DNA of 30,433 bases from the NCBI RefSeq assembly GCF_963548695.1, contig NZ_CAUUWA010000026.1, positions 1 through 30,433 of the forward strand. The letters are read 5' to 3'. Shown one piece after another: positions 7,450-14,155 of the stretch. The notes beneath the pieces were generated by a model that searched no databases, was not told the DNA's origin, and was given only the letters and a program-made list of their open reading frames with translations. Source of the DNA: an uncultured Fretibacterium sp. GTDB taxonomy: Bacteria; Synergistota; Synergistia; Synergistales; Aminobacteriaceae. Position 1 is the first letter of the stretch, and each line of letters begins with the position of its first letter. Made by a program: the position numbers and the translations under genes.

Positions 7450-7803
7450 CTAATCGAACTCGCGGCGCTCCTTGATGCGCGCGGCCTTGCCGCTCAGCTT
7501 ACGAAGATAGTAGAGCTTGGCGCGGCGCACCTTGCCCAGGCGCTTGACCTCGATCTTCTCGATGGAGGGGCAGTGCAGGGGGAAGATCCTCTCGACGCCG
7601 ACGCCGTTCGAGATCTTGCGGACGGTAAAGGTCTCGCTCAAGCCCCCATGCTGCCGTCCGATCACGATCCCCTCGAAAACCTGAATGCGCTCACGGACGC
7701 CCTCCTTGACCTTCACATGGACGCGAAGGGTATCGCCGGGACGAAACTCCGGTACCCCCTCCGTCTTGAAATATTTCTTCTCCACAAGGTTCAATATATT
7801 CAC
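7450..7803 (-). CDS. rplS: 50S ribosomal protein L19
   Basis: A 117-residue ribosomal protein that matches L19 throughout: FRPGDTLRVHVKVKEG, IQVFEGIVIGRQHGG, FTVRKISNGVGVERIFPLHC (residues about 59-78), then VRRAKLYYLR near the C-terminus. L19 sits at the 30S/50S interface. The start codon is GTG at 7803 with GGAGG upstream. It is the last gene of the ylxM-ffh-rpsP-khpA-rimM-trmD-rplS cluster and is followed by a strong hairpin. Confidence 0.97.
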   Translation of the reverse strand: MNILNLVEKKYFKTEGVPEFRPGDTLRVHVKVKEGVRERIQVFEGIVIGRQHGGLSETFTVRKISNGVGVERIFPLHCPSIEKIEVKRLGKVRRAKLYYLRKLSGKAARIKERREFD

Positions 7804-7888
7804 TTTCGCATTTCCTCCTTCAGGAAAACAATTTTCGTTTCATTGAGCTCATTCTCTATTCAGCTTTCCCTATGTCAGCATTCTCCGC

Positions 7889-9070
7889 TCAGCGGCCTCC
7901 CAGGATGCGATCCAGGGCGACGGCTGCCCGGGCCGTCAGGGGCAAGGTCCCTCCGCCACCAAAGAGGCCGGCAACCAAAAAGCCGCCCTCCAGGCCCCTC
8001 CATTCCTCCGGAAGGGCGGGGAACAAAAGAAGCACGGGCCCCGGATGCTCGAGGCATCGGCGTTTGACCTCCAGGGCATGAAGCGACCCCCTGCACTCCG
8101 CGTCCAAGACTGCGATCCTCAAAAGGGGCGCCCCTTTTTCCTTTCGCTCGATCCAGTCGATGGCCCAATCCAGGGAGCCGAATATCTTTGGCGAAAGGGC
8201 GGGATCCCCTCCGGCCCCCGCTGCCGATTCAAGGGAGCGCCTCCCCTCCCTGTCCGTCACGACGAACACCGGACGCCCCAACCCATAGGTACGGCACAGA
8301 CGCCGTACATCCGAGACGAAAGGAGGAGGAAAAACCTCGGCATCCCCCATCACGGCCAGGTAGACGTTTCCCGTCAGGTATCCCCGGATGGCGGCGCGGG
8401 AAAGAAGGTCCGGCCTTCTGGCCAGGGTCCTTTCCACGGCCTTCGCGCGCCTCCAGGAATGTATCTCCGACGCGTTGCCGCCCAGAAGGACCTCGGGGAC
8501 CGTCCGCCCCTCCCATGAGGCGGGCCTCGTGTAGTGCGGATGGTCCAGCATGCCGCGGTAAAAGGAGTCCTCGGCGACCGCCTCGCCTCGCCCCACCACT
8601 CCGGGCACCAAGCGGGACATGGCATCGACGATGGCCATCGCGGGGATCTCCCCGCCGGTCAGGACACAGTCCCCCACCGTAACCTCGAGGTCGACCTCAC
8701 GCTCCACAAGACGCTCGTCCAACCCCTCGTAGTGACCGCAGAGGATAACCACATGCTCCTGGCGCGCGAGGGACTCGACGATCTCCTGGGTCAGGACGCA
8801 GCCCTGAGGCGAGGGGTAGACCACAAACGGGTCCCCTTCCCCCAGCTCCCCGGCGGCGCGCAGGGCGTCCGCCAACGGGGGTGCGGCCAAGACCATCCCC
8901 CCGGAACCGAAGGCATAGTCGTCGATCTGGCGATACCCCCCCCGACCGAACTCCCTGAGGTCGACGAGGTCCACGCGAACGAGCCCCTGCTTCACGGCCC
9001 GTCCCAGGATGCTCGTCGAGAGAAAGTCCCCGAAGAACTCGGGAAAGGCGGTCACGATCGTGACGTGCAT
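7889..9070 (-). CDS. trmD: TrmD tRNA (guanine37-N1)-methyltransferase fused to a C-terminal RNA methyltransferase-like domain
   Basis: A 393-residue fusion. Residues 1 to about 215 are TrmD, which methylates N1 of G37 in tRNAs with a G at 36 and prevents frameshifting. Visible motifs are FPEFFG, the substrate loop YRQIDDYAFGSGGMV, knot motifs CGHYEGLDERL and GDCVLTGGE, and EDSFYRGMLDHPHYTRP. Residues about 215-393 form an extra domain (VYLAVMGDAEVFPPPFVSDVRRL ... at the start; GLFGGGGTLPLTARAAVALD at the end), resembling the SAM-dependent RNA methyltransferase domain family found next to or fused to TrmD in some anaerobes; this identification is from memory. Ordinary TrmD is about 240-260 residues. 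It overlaps rimM by one base (ATGA-type) and precedes rplS by 85 bases. Confidence 0.93.
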   Translation of the reverse strand: MHVTIVTAFPEFFGDFLSTSILGRAVKQGLVRVDLVDLREFGRGGYRQIDDYAFGSGGMVLAAPPLADALRAAGELGEGDPFVVYPSPQGCVLTQEIVESLARQEHVVILCGHYEGLDERLVEREVDLEVTVGDCVLTGGEIPAMAIVDAMSRLVPGVVGRGEAVAEDSFYRGMLDHPHYTRPASWEGRTVPEVLLGGNASEIHSWRRAKAVERTLARRPDLLSRAAIRGYLTGNVYLAVMGDAEVFPPPFVSDVRRLCRTYGLGRPVFVVTDREGRRSLESAAGAGGDPALSPKIFGSLDWAIDWIERKEKGAPLLRIAVLDAECRGSLHALEVKRRCLEHPGPVLLLFPALPEEWRGLEGGFLVAGLFGGGGTLPLTARAAVALDRILGGR

Positions 9071-9639
9071 CAGTCCCAGAGGCCCTCGATCAGGGAAATG
9101 CGAATCCGCCCCAGATCGAGGTCGATGTCCCGGACAAATTCTTCCACCGCCGGGACATAGTGCACCCGGCCATCCAATCCCAATATCTCATAGGTCTCGC
9201 TCGTACCGGCCGTGAGGATGTCCTTCACCGTCCCCAGGGGGCGGCCCTCCAGATCCTCGACCCTCAGGCCGATGAGGTCGTCGATCCAGAAGTGCCCCTC
9301 CGGCAGCTCGACGCGATCCTCCGCATCGATGAGGACCAGAGCCCCCGACAGGGCCGCAGCCTCGTCCCGGTCCCCGAGATCGCTCTCCAGGATGAGGCTG
9401 TCCTTCCCCTCGTTGAAGCGAATCCGCCTCACGTTCAGCGTGGACAGCAGGACGCCCTCCCTGTAGAGGTCCAGGGAGTCCATCTCCTGAAAACGCTCGG
9501 GAAAGTCGGTCAGGGGAACGATCGTCAACTCCCCTCGAACGCCATGAGGCGAGGAGACGCGCCCAATCACCACCTTCCCGTCGGGGAGGTTCGAGGCCGG
9601 GACGGATCCTGCCCGTTCATTCCTCGACGATGTCGACAT
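9070..9639 (-). CDS. rimM: 16S rRNA processing protein RimM
   Basis: A 189-residue ribosome maturation factor that binds S19 and helps mature the 30S head. The N-terminal RimM barrel shows VVIGRVSSPHGVRGELTIVP; the C-terminal PRC-barrel has LIGLRVEDLEGRPLGTVKDI and HYVPAVEEFVRDIDL. The ATG at 9639 overlaps the end of khpA by 23 bases, giving a non-conserved N-terminal tail of about 20 residues; a GTG just before VIGRV is an alternative start. Its stop overlaps the trmD start. Confidence 0.94.
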   Translation of the reverse strand: MSTSSRNERAGSVPASNLPDGKVVIGRVSSPHGVRGELTIVPLTDFPERFQEMDSLDLYREGVLLSTLNVRRIRFNEGKDSLILESDLGDRDEAAALSGALVLIDAEDRVELPEGHFWIDDLIGLRVEDLEGRPLGTVKDILTAGTSETYEILGLDGRVHYVPAVEEFVRDIDLDLGRIRISLIEGLWD

Positions 9640-9859
9640 CCACCTTTTCTCCAGCTTTGACGGCGGCCGCTTTGGCCAGGAGCCGAATCGCGTTTATCGT
9701 GGCCCCCCGTTTTCCGATAATGCGTCCGACATCCTCATGAGCGACGCGAATCATGACCTTGGTAGCATTTTCTTCCTCTCCACTCTCAACGCTAACGGCA
9801 TCCGGCTGCGTTACGAGGTATTTGACGATAAATTCGACGAGCTCCTTATAGTTGACCAT
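9617..9859 (-). CDS. khpA: KH-domain RNA-binding protein KhpA (YlqC family)
   Basis: An 80-residue single KH-domain protein. The RNA-binding GxxG loop is GKRG in VGRIIGKRGATINAIR (about residues 43-58). KhpA proteins bind RNA and in Gram-positive bacteria pair with KhpB/Jag to influence cell elongation; the role here is inferred. The standard place between rpsP and rimM supports the call. Start ATG at 9859 has AGGAGG upstream. The 128-base gap back to rpsP (9860-9987) holds no gene that I can support. Confidence 0.93.
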   Translation of the reverse strand: MVNYKELVEFIVKYLVTQPDAVSVESGEEENATKVMIRVAHEDVGRIIGKRGATINAIRLLAKAAAVKAGEKVDVDIVEE

Positions 9860-9987
9860 TGCGGCACCTCCTATTTTTTGTTCGGATATGTGAGACAGAT
9901 ATGGTACGAAACCAGGCCGCTGTCAGGTCCAGGGGGCAACGGCCAATACCCGGAAAAGTTCCCCGGACCCCGTCTGAGAAGCGGGAG

Positions 9988-10257
9988 CTAGTGGGCTTTC
10001 GCGCTCTCGAACTTCTCCCAGATCCCCTGTTTCTTCAAAAGTCCTCTGGCCGTATCCGAGGGCTGGGCCCCGACGCTCAGCCAATACAGCGCGCGCTCCT
10101 CGTCGATGGCCACGGCCGCCGGGTCGGTCATGGGGTTGTAGGTCCCGATCAACTCGATGAACCGGCCGTCCCTGGGCGAACGCGAGTCCGCAACCACCAG
10201 CCTGTAAAACGGAGCTTTCTTCCTGCCCAGACGCGACAAACGAATTCGTACCGCCAT
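9988..10257 (-). CDS. rpsP: 30S ribosomal protein S16
   Basis: An 89-residue protein, full-length S16: MAVRIRLSRLGRKKAPFYRL at the start, followed by VVADSRSPRDGRFIE and IGTYNP, then ERALYWLSVGAQPSDTARGLL. S16 is an early-assembling 30S protein. AGGAGG lies upstream of ATG at 10257. It heads the classical rpsP-khpA-rimM-trmD-rplS run. Confidence 0.97.
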   Translation of the reverse strand: MAVRIRLSRLGRKKAPFYRLVVADSRSPRDGRFIELIGTYNPMTDPAAVAIDEERALYWLSVGAQPSDTARGLLKKQGIWEKFESAKAH

Positions 10258-10308
10258 ATACTACACCTCCTGCAAGCTTTGAGAAAACTGAAAAAAACAA
10301 GAAAATTA

Positions 10309-10322
10309 CCCCCCTGAGGGGG
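10309..10322 (-). terminator. Weak terminator/attenuator candidate between ffh and rpsP
   Basis: On the minus strand CCCCC-TCA-GGGGG is followed by GTAATTTTCTTG and then a T-rich stretch. The stem is short with a tight loop, so at most partial termination between ffh and the ribosomal protein genes is likely. The 110-base spacer holds no gene. Confidence 0.35.
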
Positions 10323-10367
10323 AAAGTCGAAGGGGAAGACTCCCCGTCGTTCTCCTGAAAAATACGC

Positions 10368-11708
10368 TTAGAAAAAACGCCCCCGCCTCCCGAAGAGGGA
10401 GCGGAGATTGAACCCTTTGCCCCCCGAGGAAAAGGTCTTGAAGAGCTTTTTCATCTGTTCGTACTGTGCCAGCAGCTGATTGACCATCTGGACGGAGGTC
10501 CCCGATCCCATGGCGATACGCCTGCGCCTCGATCCCTTGATGATTTTCGGGTTGAGCCGTTCCGAGCGCGTCATGGACTGAATGATGGCCTTGTTGCGGC
10601 GAATGACCGAGTCGTCCATCTGCGAGGCGTCCATCCCCTTGATGCGGCTGAACCCGGGCACCATCTCCATCACCTTGCCCAAGGGCCCCATCTTCTCGAT
10701 CTGCTGGAACTGAAGCAGCAGGGTCTCCAGGGTGAAGTGCCTGTCCTTGAGGCTCTCCGCAATCTGGGCGGTCTCCTCCACCCCCGCGGCCTGAACCTTT
10801 TCGAGCAGCCCCTGGATATCCCCCATCCCCATGATGCGGCTGGCCATGCGCCGGGAATCGAAGACCTCGAGCGCATCCGTCCCCTCTCCGACGCCGGCGA
10901 ACTTGACGGGAATCCCCGTTGCGGCCCGTATGGCCAGGGCGCTTCCTCCCCGGGCATCGCCGTCCAGCTTGGTCAGGACCAGGCCCGTCAGGCTCAGGAG
11001 CTCATGGAACGACCGCGCGACGTTCACCGCCTCCTGCCCCATCATGGCGTCGACCACCAGCAACTTCTCCTGAGGGGGCAGGACCCCGGCGACGGCGCCG
11101 AGCTCCTCCATCAGGTCCCCGTCGACATGAAGGCGTCCGGCCGTGTCCAACAGGATGACGTCGTGCAGGCGGGAGGCCGCATAATCGGCCGCTTCGCGCA
11201 CGACCTTCAGGACATCCTGTCCCCCGTCCGCAGGGCCGAAGAAAGCGACCTTGGACTGCTCGGCCAGGACTCTCAGCTGCTCGACGGCGGCGGGACGGCG
11301 AAGATCGCAGGCCACGACCAGAGGATTGTGGGAGTCCTTGAGACGCCGGGCCAGCTTGACGGTCGTCGTCGTCTTTCCGCTCCCCTGCAGGCCCGCCATC
11401 AGGATGACAGTCGGCGGCTTCGAGGCGATGGTCAAGGGGGCCGGCTCCCCCATGAGGGCGATCAGTTCCTCGTAGACGACGGTCGAGACATGCTGCGCCG
11501 CCGAGATGGACTCCAGGACGTCGAGCTGGACCGCCCGCACCCTGATCCTCTCGATCAGATCTCGGACGACCTTGAAGTCGACGTCCGCCTCCAGGAGCGA
11601 CTTGCGGATCTCGCGCAGCGCGAGATCGACATCGGCCTCGGACAGCTTGCCCTTGCCGCGCAGTCGGGAGAACGCGGACTCCAGCTTCGATCTCAGGGAT
11701 TCAAACAT
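10368..11708 (-). CDS. ffh: Signal recognition particle protein Ffh
   Basis: A 446-residue SRP54 GTPase that binds signal sequences and SRP RNA and delivers ribosomes to FtsY. Domains in order: N domain (residues 1-95), G domain with P-loop GLQGSGKTTTT (106-116), DLRRPAAVEQL, DTAGR and TKLDGDARGG, then the Met-rich M domain with RSERLNPKIIKGSRRRRIA and VNQLLAQYEQMKKLFK. The C-terminal tail is short and basic (FGRRGRFF). ATG start at 11708 overlaps the end of ylxM by eight bases, indicating translational coupling. Confidence 0.97.
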   Translation of the reverse strand: MFESLRSKLESAFSRLRGKGKLSEADVDLALREIRKSLLEADVDFKVVRDLIERIRVRAVQLDVLESISAAQHVSTVVYEELIALMGEPAPLTIASKPPTVILMAGLQGSGKTTTTVKLARRLKDSHNPLVVACDLRRPAAVEQLRVLAEQSKVAFFGPADGGQDVLKVVREAADYAASRLHDVILLDTAGRLHVDGDLMEELGAVAGVLPPQEKLLVVDAMMGQEAVNVARSFHELLSLTGLVLTKLDGDARGGSALAIRAATGIPVKFAGVGEGTDALEVFDSRRMASRIMGMGDIQGLLEKVQAAGVEETAQIAESLKDRHFTLETLLLQFQQIEKMGPLGKVMEMVPGFSRIKGMDASQMDDSVIRRNKAIIQSMTRSERLNPKIIKGSRRRRIAMGSGTSVQMVNQLLAQYEQMKKLFKTFSSGGKGFNLRSLFGRRGRFF

Positions 11709-12015
11709 CCGTATATCGCCTCAGGCTTTCCTCCAGCTCGCGGATACGCCCTTCCAGGCGCTCGACGATCTCGGCAAATTTCAGGTCGCGCTCTATGGCG
11801 TCCAGACGGTCCATCGTGCGGCGGACCAGAATATGGACGGCCTGACGCGTGATTCCAAGGGACTTCGCCACCTCGGCCGGAGCGAGATCGGAAAAATGGA
11901 GCATCTCGTAGACATCCCTCTGCCGCTCCGTCAGGAGGGGGGAATAGAGATCGTAAAGCGCATTGAAACGCATCCGGCGCTCCAGGCGCTCCTTGTCGTC
12001 GTCCCAGCCATTCAC
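11701..12015 (-). CDS. ylxM: YlxM-family helix-turn-helix protein (UPF0122)
   Basis: A protein of about 104 residues, UPF0122 family. Typical features are LYSPLLTERQRDVYEMLHF followed by a sigma-region-4-like helix-turn-helix (LAPAEVAKSLGITRQAVH). The family is linked to the SRP pathway by its constant place before ffh. The frame opens at a TTG (12045), but GTG at 12015 has GGGGAG upstream and leaves only a short tail before the conserved part, so it is preferred. A consensus promoter lies directly upstream (12070-12098), making this the first gene of its transcript. Confidence 0.9.
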   Translation of the reverse strand: MNGWDDDKERLERRMRFNALYDLYSPLLTERQRDVYEMLHFSDLAPAEVAKSLGITRQAVHILVRRTMDRLDAIERDLKFAEIVERLEGRIRELEESLRRYTDV

Positions 12016-12069
12016 GCCGCATCCACTCCCCGACCGTGACAGCAAGCCAATGCTCTCATGAACTCAGGC

Positions 12070-12098
12070 ATTATAGGAAGACGCCGAAACTTTGTCAA
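12070..12098 (-). promoter_or_regulatory. Full-consensus sigma70 promoter for ylxM-ffh operon
   Basis: On the minus strand TTGACA (12093-12098) and TATAAT (12070-12075) are separated by exactly 17 bases. Both hexamers match the consensus completely. Transcription should begin near 12063, about 50 bases before the preferred ylxM start. Confidence 0.9.
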
Positions 12099-12117
12099 GC
12101 ATTTTTGTTTTACAGTT

Positions 12118-12909
12118 TTACATCGAAGATTCGGAGCCCTTCGGCTCCAGGAGGACCGCGAAAGCGGCGAAGATGACGACGAAGGAGGCGTACCATAGAA
12201 GCCAATCCACGCCGAGCGGCAAGGCCGGCTCCCGGACGTCCCTAAGGAACCATCGAGCGAAGAAAGCGTAGGCCATGCCCAAAAGGCAGGGATAAAGGGC
12301 CCCCAGCTTCCGCCCGGCCCGCAGCGCAAAGACATGAAAGCGAATGCCCCAGAACGACAGCCAAAAAAGGGGGCCCCAGATCACCCCCTGCAGGAGGGCC
12401 TTCAGCACCCCACGTCCATTACCCAGATTTTCGAGCCTCAGCCACCCCGAAAGCCCTAGGAGAAAGAGGCTGCCCAGGACCAACAGAGAAACCCCGGAGC
12501 GCTCAAAATACTCCTCCACCTTCATCTCCCGCTCGCGGCTATGGGAAGCCCGCCTGCGGGGAGCGTGCCCGAGGACCCTCACCTGCTCGACCTTCACCCG
12601 ATCAAGAGGATCGACGGATGGAGGGGGAGAGGAAGGCGCCGCACCGGGCCCCCTCCAGGCAGAAAACGGAGGGTTGCCCTCCATAAGGTTCCAGACCCCC
12701 CGGCTCCGGTCGTATTCCCTGCGGGCCACGGCATCGCCCAGCACCCCCCAGGCCTCGAGGATATCCTCGAAACGACGGGTCACGGAGGGGTCGGGGTTCA
12801 CGTCGGGAGCATAGAGCCTGGCCATCCTCCGGAAGGCCGCCTTGATCTCGTCGTGAGGGGCCGTCTCGGAGACGTTCAAGATCGAGTAATAATTTTTGAA
12901 GCTGTCCAT
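12118..12909 (-). CDS. J-domain-like membrane protein with degenerate HPD motif
   Basis: A 263-residue protein. Residues 4-70 are a DnaJ-type J-domain: YYSILNVSETAPHDEIKAAF, RMARLYAPDVNPD, FEDILEAWGVLGDAVARREYD. The HPD tripeptide that stimulates Hsp70 is APD (residues 34-36), the codon being GCT. A variable linker follows, then about four hydrophobic segments (starting near LLVLGSLFLLGLSGWL and ending WLLWYASFVVIFAAFAVLL), so the C-terminal half is in the membrane. There is no Gly/Phe region or zinc-finger domain, so this is not DnaJ itself. ATG at 12909 follows a purine-rich GGGGGAAGGGG. An open frame further upstream overlaps queT and is ignored. Function unknown; possibly a non-canonical J protein that binds partners without activating DnaK. 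Confidence 0.8.
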   Translation of the reverse strand: MDSFKNYYSILNVSETAPHDEIKAAFRRMARLYAPDVNPDPSVTRRFEDILEAWGVLGDAVARREYDRSRGVWNLMEGNPPFSAWRGPGAAPSSPPPSVDPLDRVKVEQVRVLGHAPRRRASHSREREMKVEEYFERSGVSLLVLGSLFLLGLSGWLRLENLGNGRGVLKALLQGVIWGPLFWLSFWGIRFHVFALRAGRKLGALYPCLLGMAYAFFARWFLRDVREPALPLGVDWLLWYASFVVIFAAFAVLLEPKGSESSM

Positions 12910-12923
12910 ACCCCTTCCCCCTT

Positions 12924-13403
12924 CTACCGTACGCTTCCCCCGGCATCCCGCCTCAGGATGCCGCGCCTCTCGAGCGAACGCATCAGGGGAAGCCCTATCA
13001 AAAAACAGGCCCCCGCCTCGCCCAGCCCGACATACAGGCAGGTCGCCGCGAGAGGGGTTCCAACGAGAACATGCAGCATTCCCCCGATCAACAACATATT
13101 CACAAGCACCGGAGGCAGCGCGGCCATCCAGAGGCGGGGCATCCGGCGCGTCAGTAACGCTGCCAGCAGCGTCGCCCCCGTCCCAACGATCACGTCGACC
13201 GCCCCGTACCCTCCGAACAGATTGGCGATCAGGCAGCCCGCGGCCAGCCCCGGGACTGCCTCGGGCAGGAAATAGGGCAGAAGCGTCAGCCCCTCGGAGA
13301 AGCGAAGCTGAACCGGCCCGTAGGAGAGAGGCGCGAGGAGCACGGTCAAAGCGGCATACAGGGCGGCGACCATGCCCCCCAAGGCCAGATTCCTGAGTTT
13401 CAT
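12924..13403 (-). CDS. QueT-type ECF transporter S component / queuosine-precursor transporter-like
   Basis: A 159-residue integral membrane protein resembling the QueT family (substrate-binding S component for queuosine precursors). Start MKLRNLALGGMVAALYAALT is typical, followed by LLAPLSYGPVQLRFSEGLTL, NLFGGYGAVD and further hydrophobic helices. ATG at 13403 with AAGGAG ten bases upstream is preferred over an upstream in-frame start. No preQ1 riboswitch can fit in the 30-base gap after pcm. ECF energising subunits are not in the window. The substrate is inferred from the family only. Confidence 0.8.
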   Translation of the reverse strand: MKLRNLALGGMVAALYAALTVLLAPLSYGPVQLRFSEGLTLLPYFLPEAVPGLAAGCLIANLFGGYGAVDVIVGTGATLLAALLTRRMPRLWMAALPPVLVNMLLIGGMLHVLVGTPLAATCLYVGLGEAGACFLIGLPLMRSLERRGILRRDAGGSVR

Positions 13404-13433
13404 CAAACAACGGCTCCTTGACAATACATTTTA

Positions 13434-14111
13434 TTATTCCTGTGGGAACGAACGCCGCCCCAACAGCGCCCCCCTGTCGTCCTTTCCCTCCAGCAGGGGG
13501 ACGAAACGGCAATAATCATACCAGGTATCCGCGTACCCGGAATCCCCCTTGCGGCGCACGAGGAGCCTCTGCCCTCCCGTCATCACGTCCTGCGGCACGA
13601 CCAGGCGCCCTCCCGGCGCCAGTTGGTCCTCCCACGCCGGCTCGACGCGCTCCGAGGCCGCCGTGACGATGACGCGGTCAAAGGGCGCGGCCTCCGCCCA
13701 TCCCAGACGCCCGTCTCCGTGGAAGACCTTCACGCCGAACCCCATGTCGGAAAGGAGCTTCTGCGCCCGCTTCGCCAGGAGGTCGACGCGCTCCACCGAC
13801 CAGACGTCGAGTCCCATGGAGGCCAGGACCGCTGACTGGTATCCCGATCCGGTCCCGATCTCCAGGACCTTCATCCCCTTTTCCGCCTCCAGGAGCTCCG
13901 TCATCTTCGCCACCATGTAGGGCTGGGAGATCGTCTGCCGTCTCCCTATCGGCAGCGGCCTGTCGATGTAGGCGTCCTCCGCGTACCGGATCGGGACGAA
14001 AAGGTGCCTCGGAACCGAGGCCATGGCCTTAAGAACCTCCTCGTTCCGGATATTCCGGGGAATCAGCTGGGACTCCACCATATCGCGGGCCGCCGAACGC
14101 CAATCCTGCAT
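13434..14111 (-). CDS. pcm: Protein-L-isoaspartate O-methyltransferase
   Basis: A 225-residue SAM-dependent repair enzyme that methylates isoaspartyl residues in damaged proteins. Conserved signatures: MVESQLIPRNIRNEEVLKAM, PRHLFVP, QTISQPYMVAKMTELL, and SAM motif I VLEIGTGSGYQSAVLA (about residues 80-95), then DRVIVTAA and LAPGGRLVVP. ATG at 14111 is preceded by GAGGAGG. It lies 44 bases after priA and 30 before the QueT-like gene. Confidence 0.95.
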   Translation of the reverse strand: MQDWRSAARDMVESQLIPRNIRNEEVLKAMASVPRHLFVPIRYAEDAYIDRPLPIGRRQTISQPYMVAKMTELLEAEKGMKVLEIGTGSGYQSAVLASMGLDVWSVERVDLLAKRAQKLLSDMGFGVKVFHGDGRLGWAEAAPFDRVIVTAASERVEPAWEDQLAPGGRLVVPQDVMTGGQRLLVRRKGDSGYADTWYDYCRFVPLLEGKDDRGALLGRRSFPQE

Positions 14112-14155
14112 CGTCCACCCTCCTCACGGGGAACGGACACCCCTTCGCCCCAAGG

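Noticed and set aside
5905..8067. Very long plus-strand open frames over miaB/rplS/trmD and similarly over coaBC/priA (15197-17362)
   Set aside because: Low-complexity Arg/Pro/Gln-rich products antisense to strongly recognisable genes; caused by high GC at codon third positions.
13404..13433. preQ1 riboswitch before the QueT-like gene
   Set aside because: Only 30 bases lie between pcm and the start codon and no preQ1 aptamer pattern is present.
12910..13512. Upstream extension of the J-like protein frame to 13512
   Set aside because: It runs antisense-free but out of frame through the QueT-like gene; the ATG at 12909 begins exactly at the J-domain and has a ribosome site.
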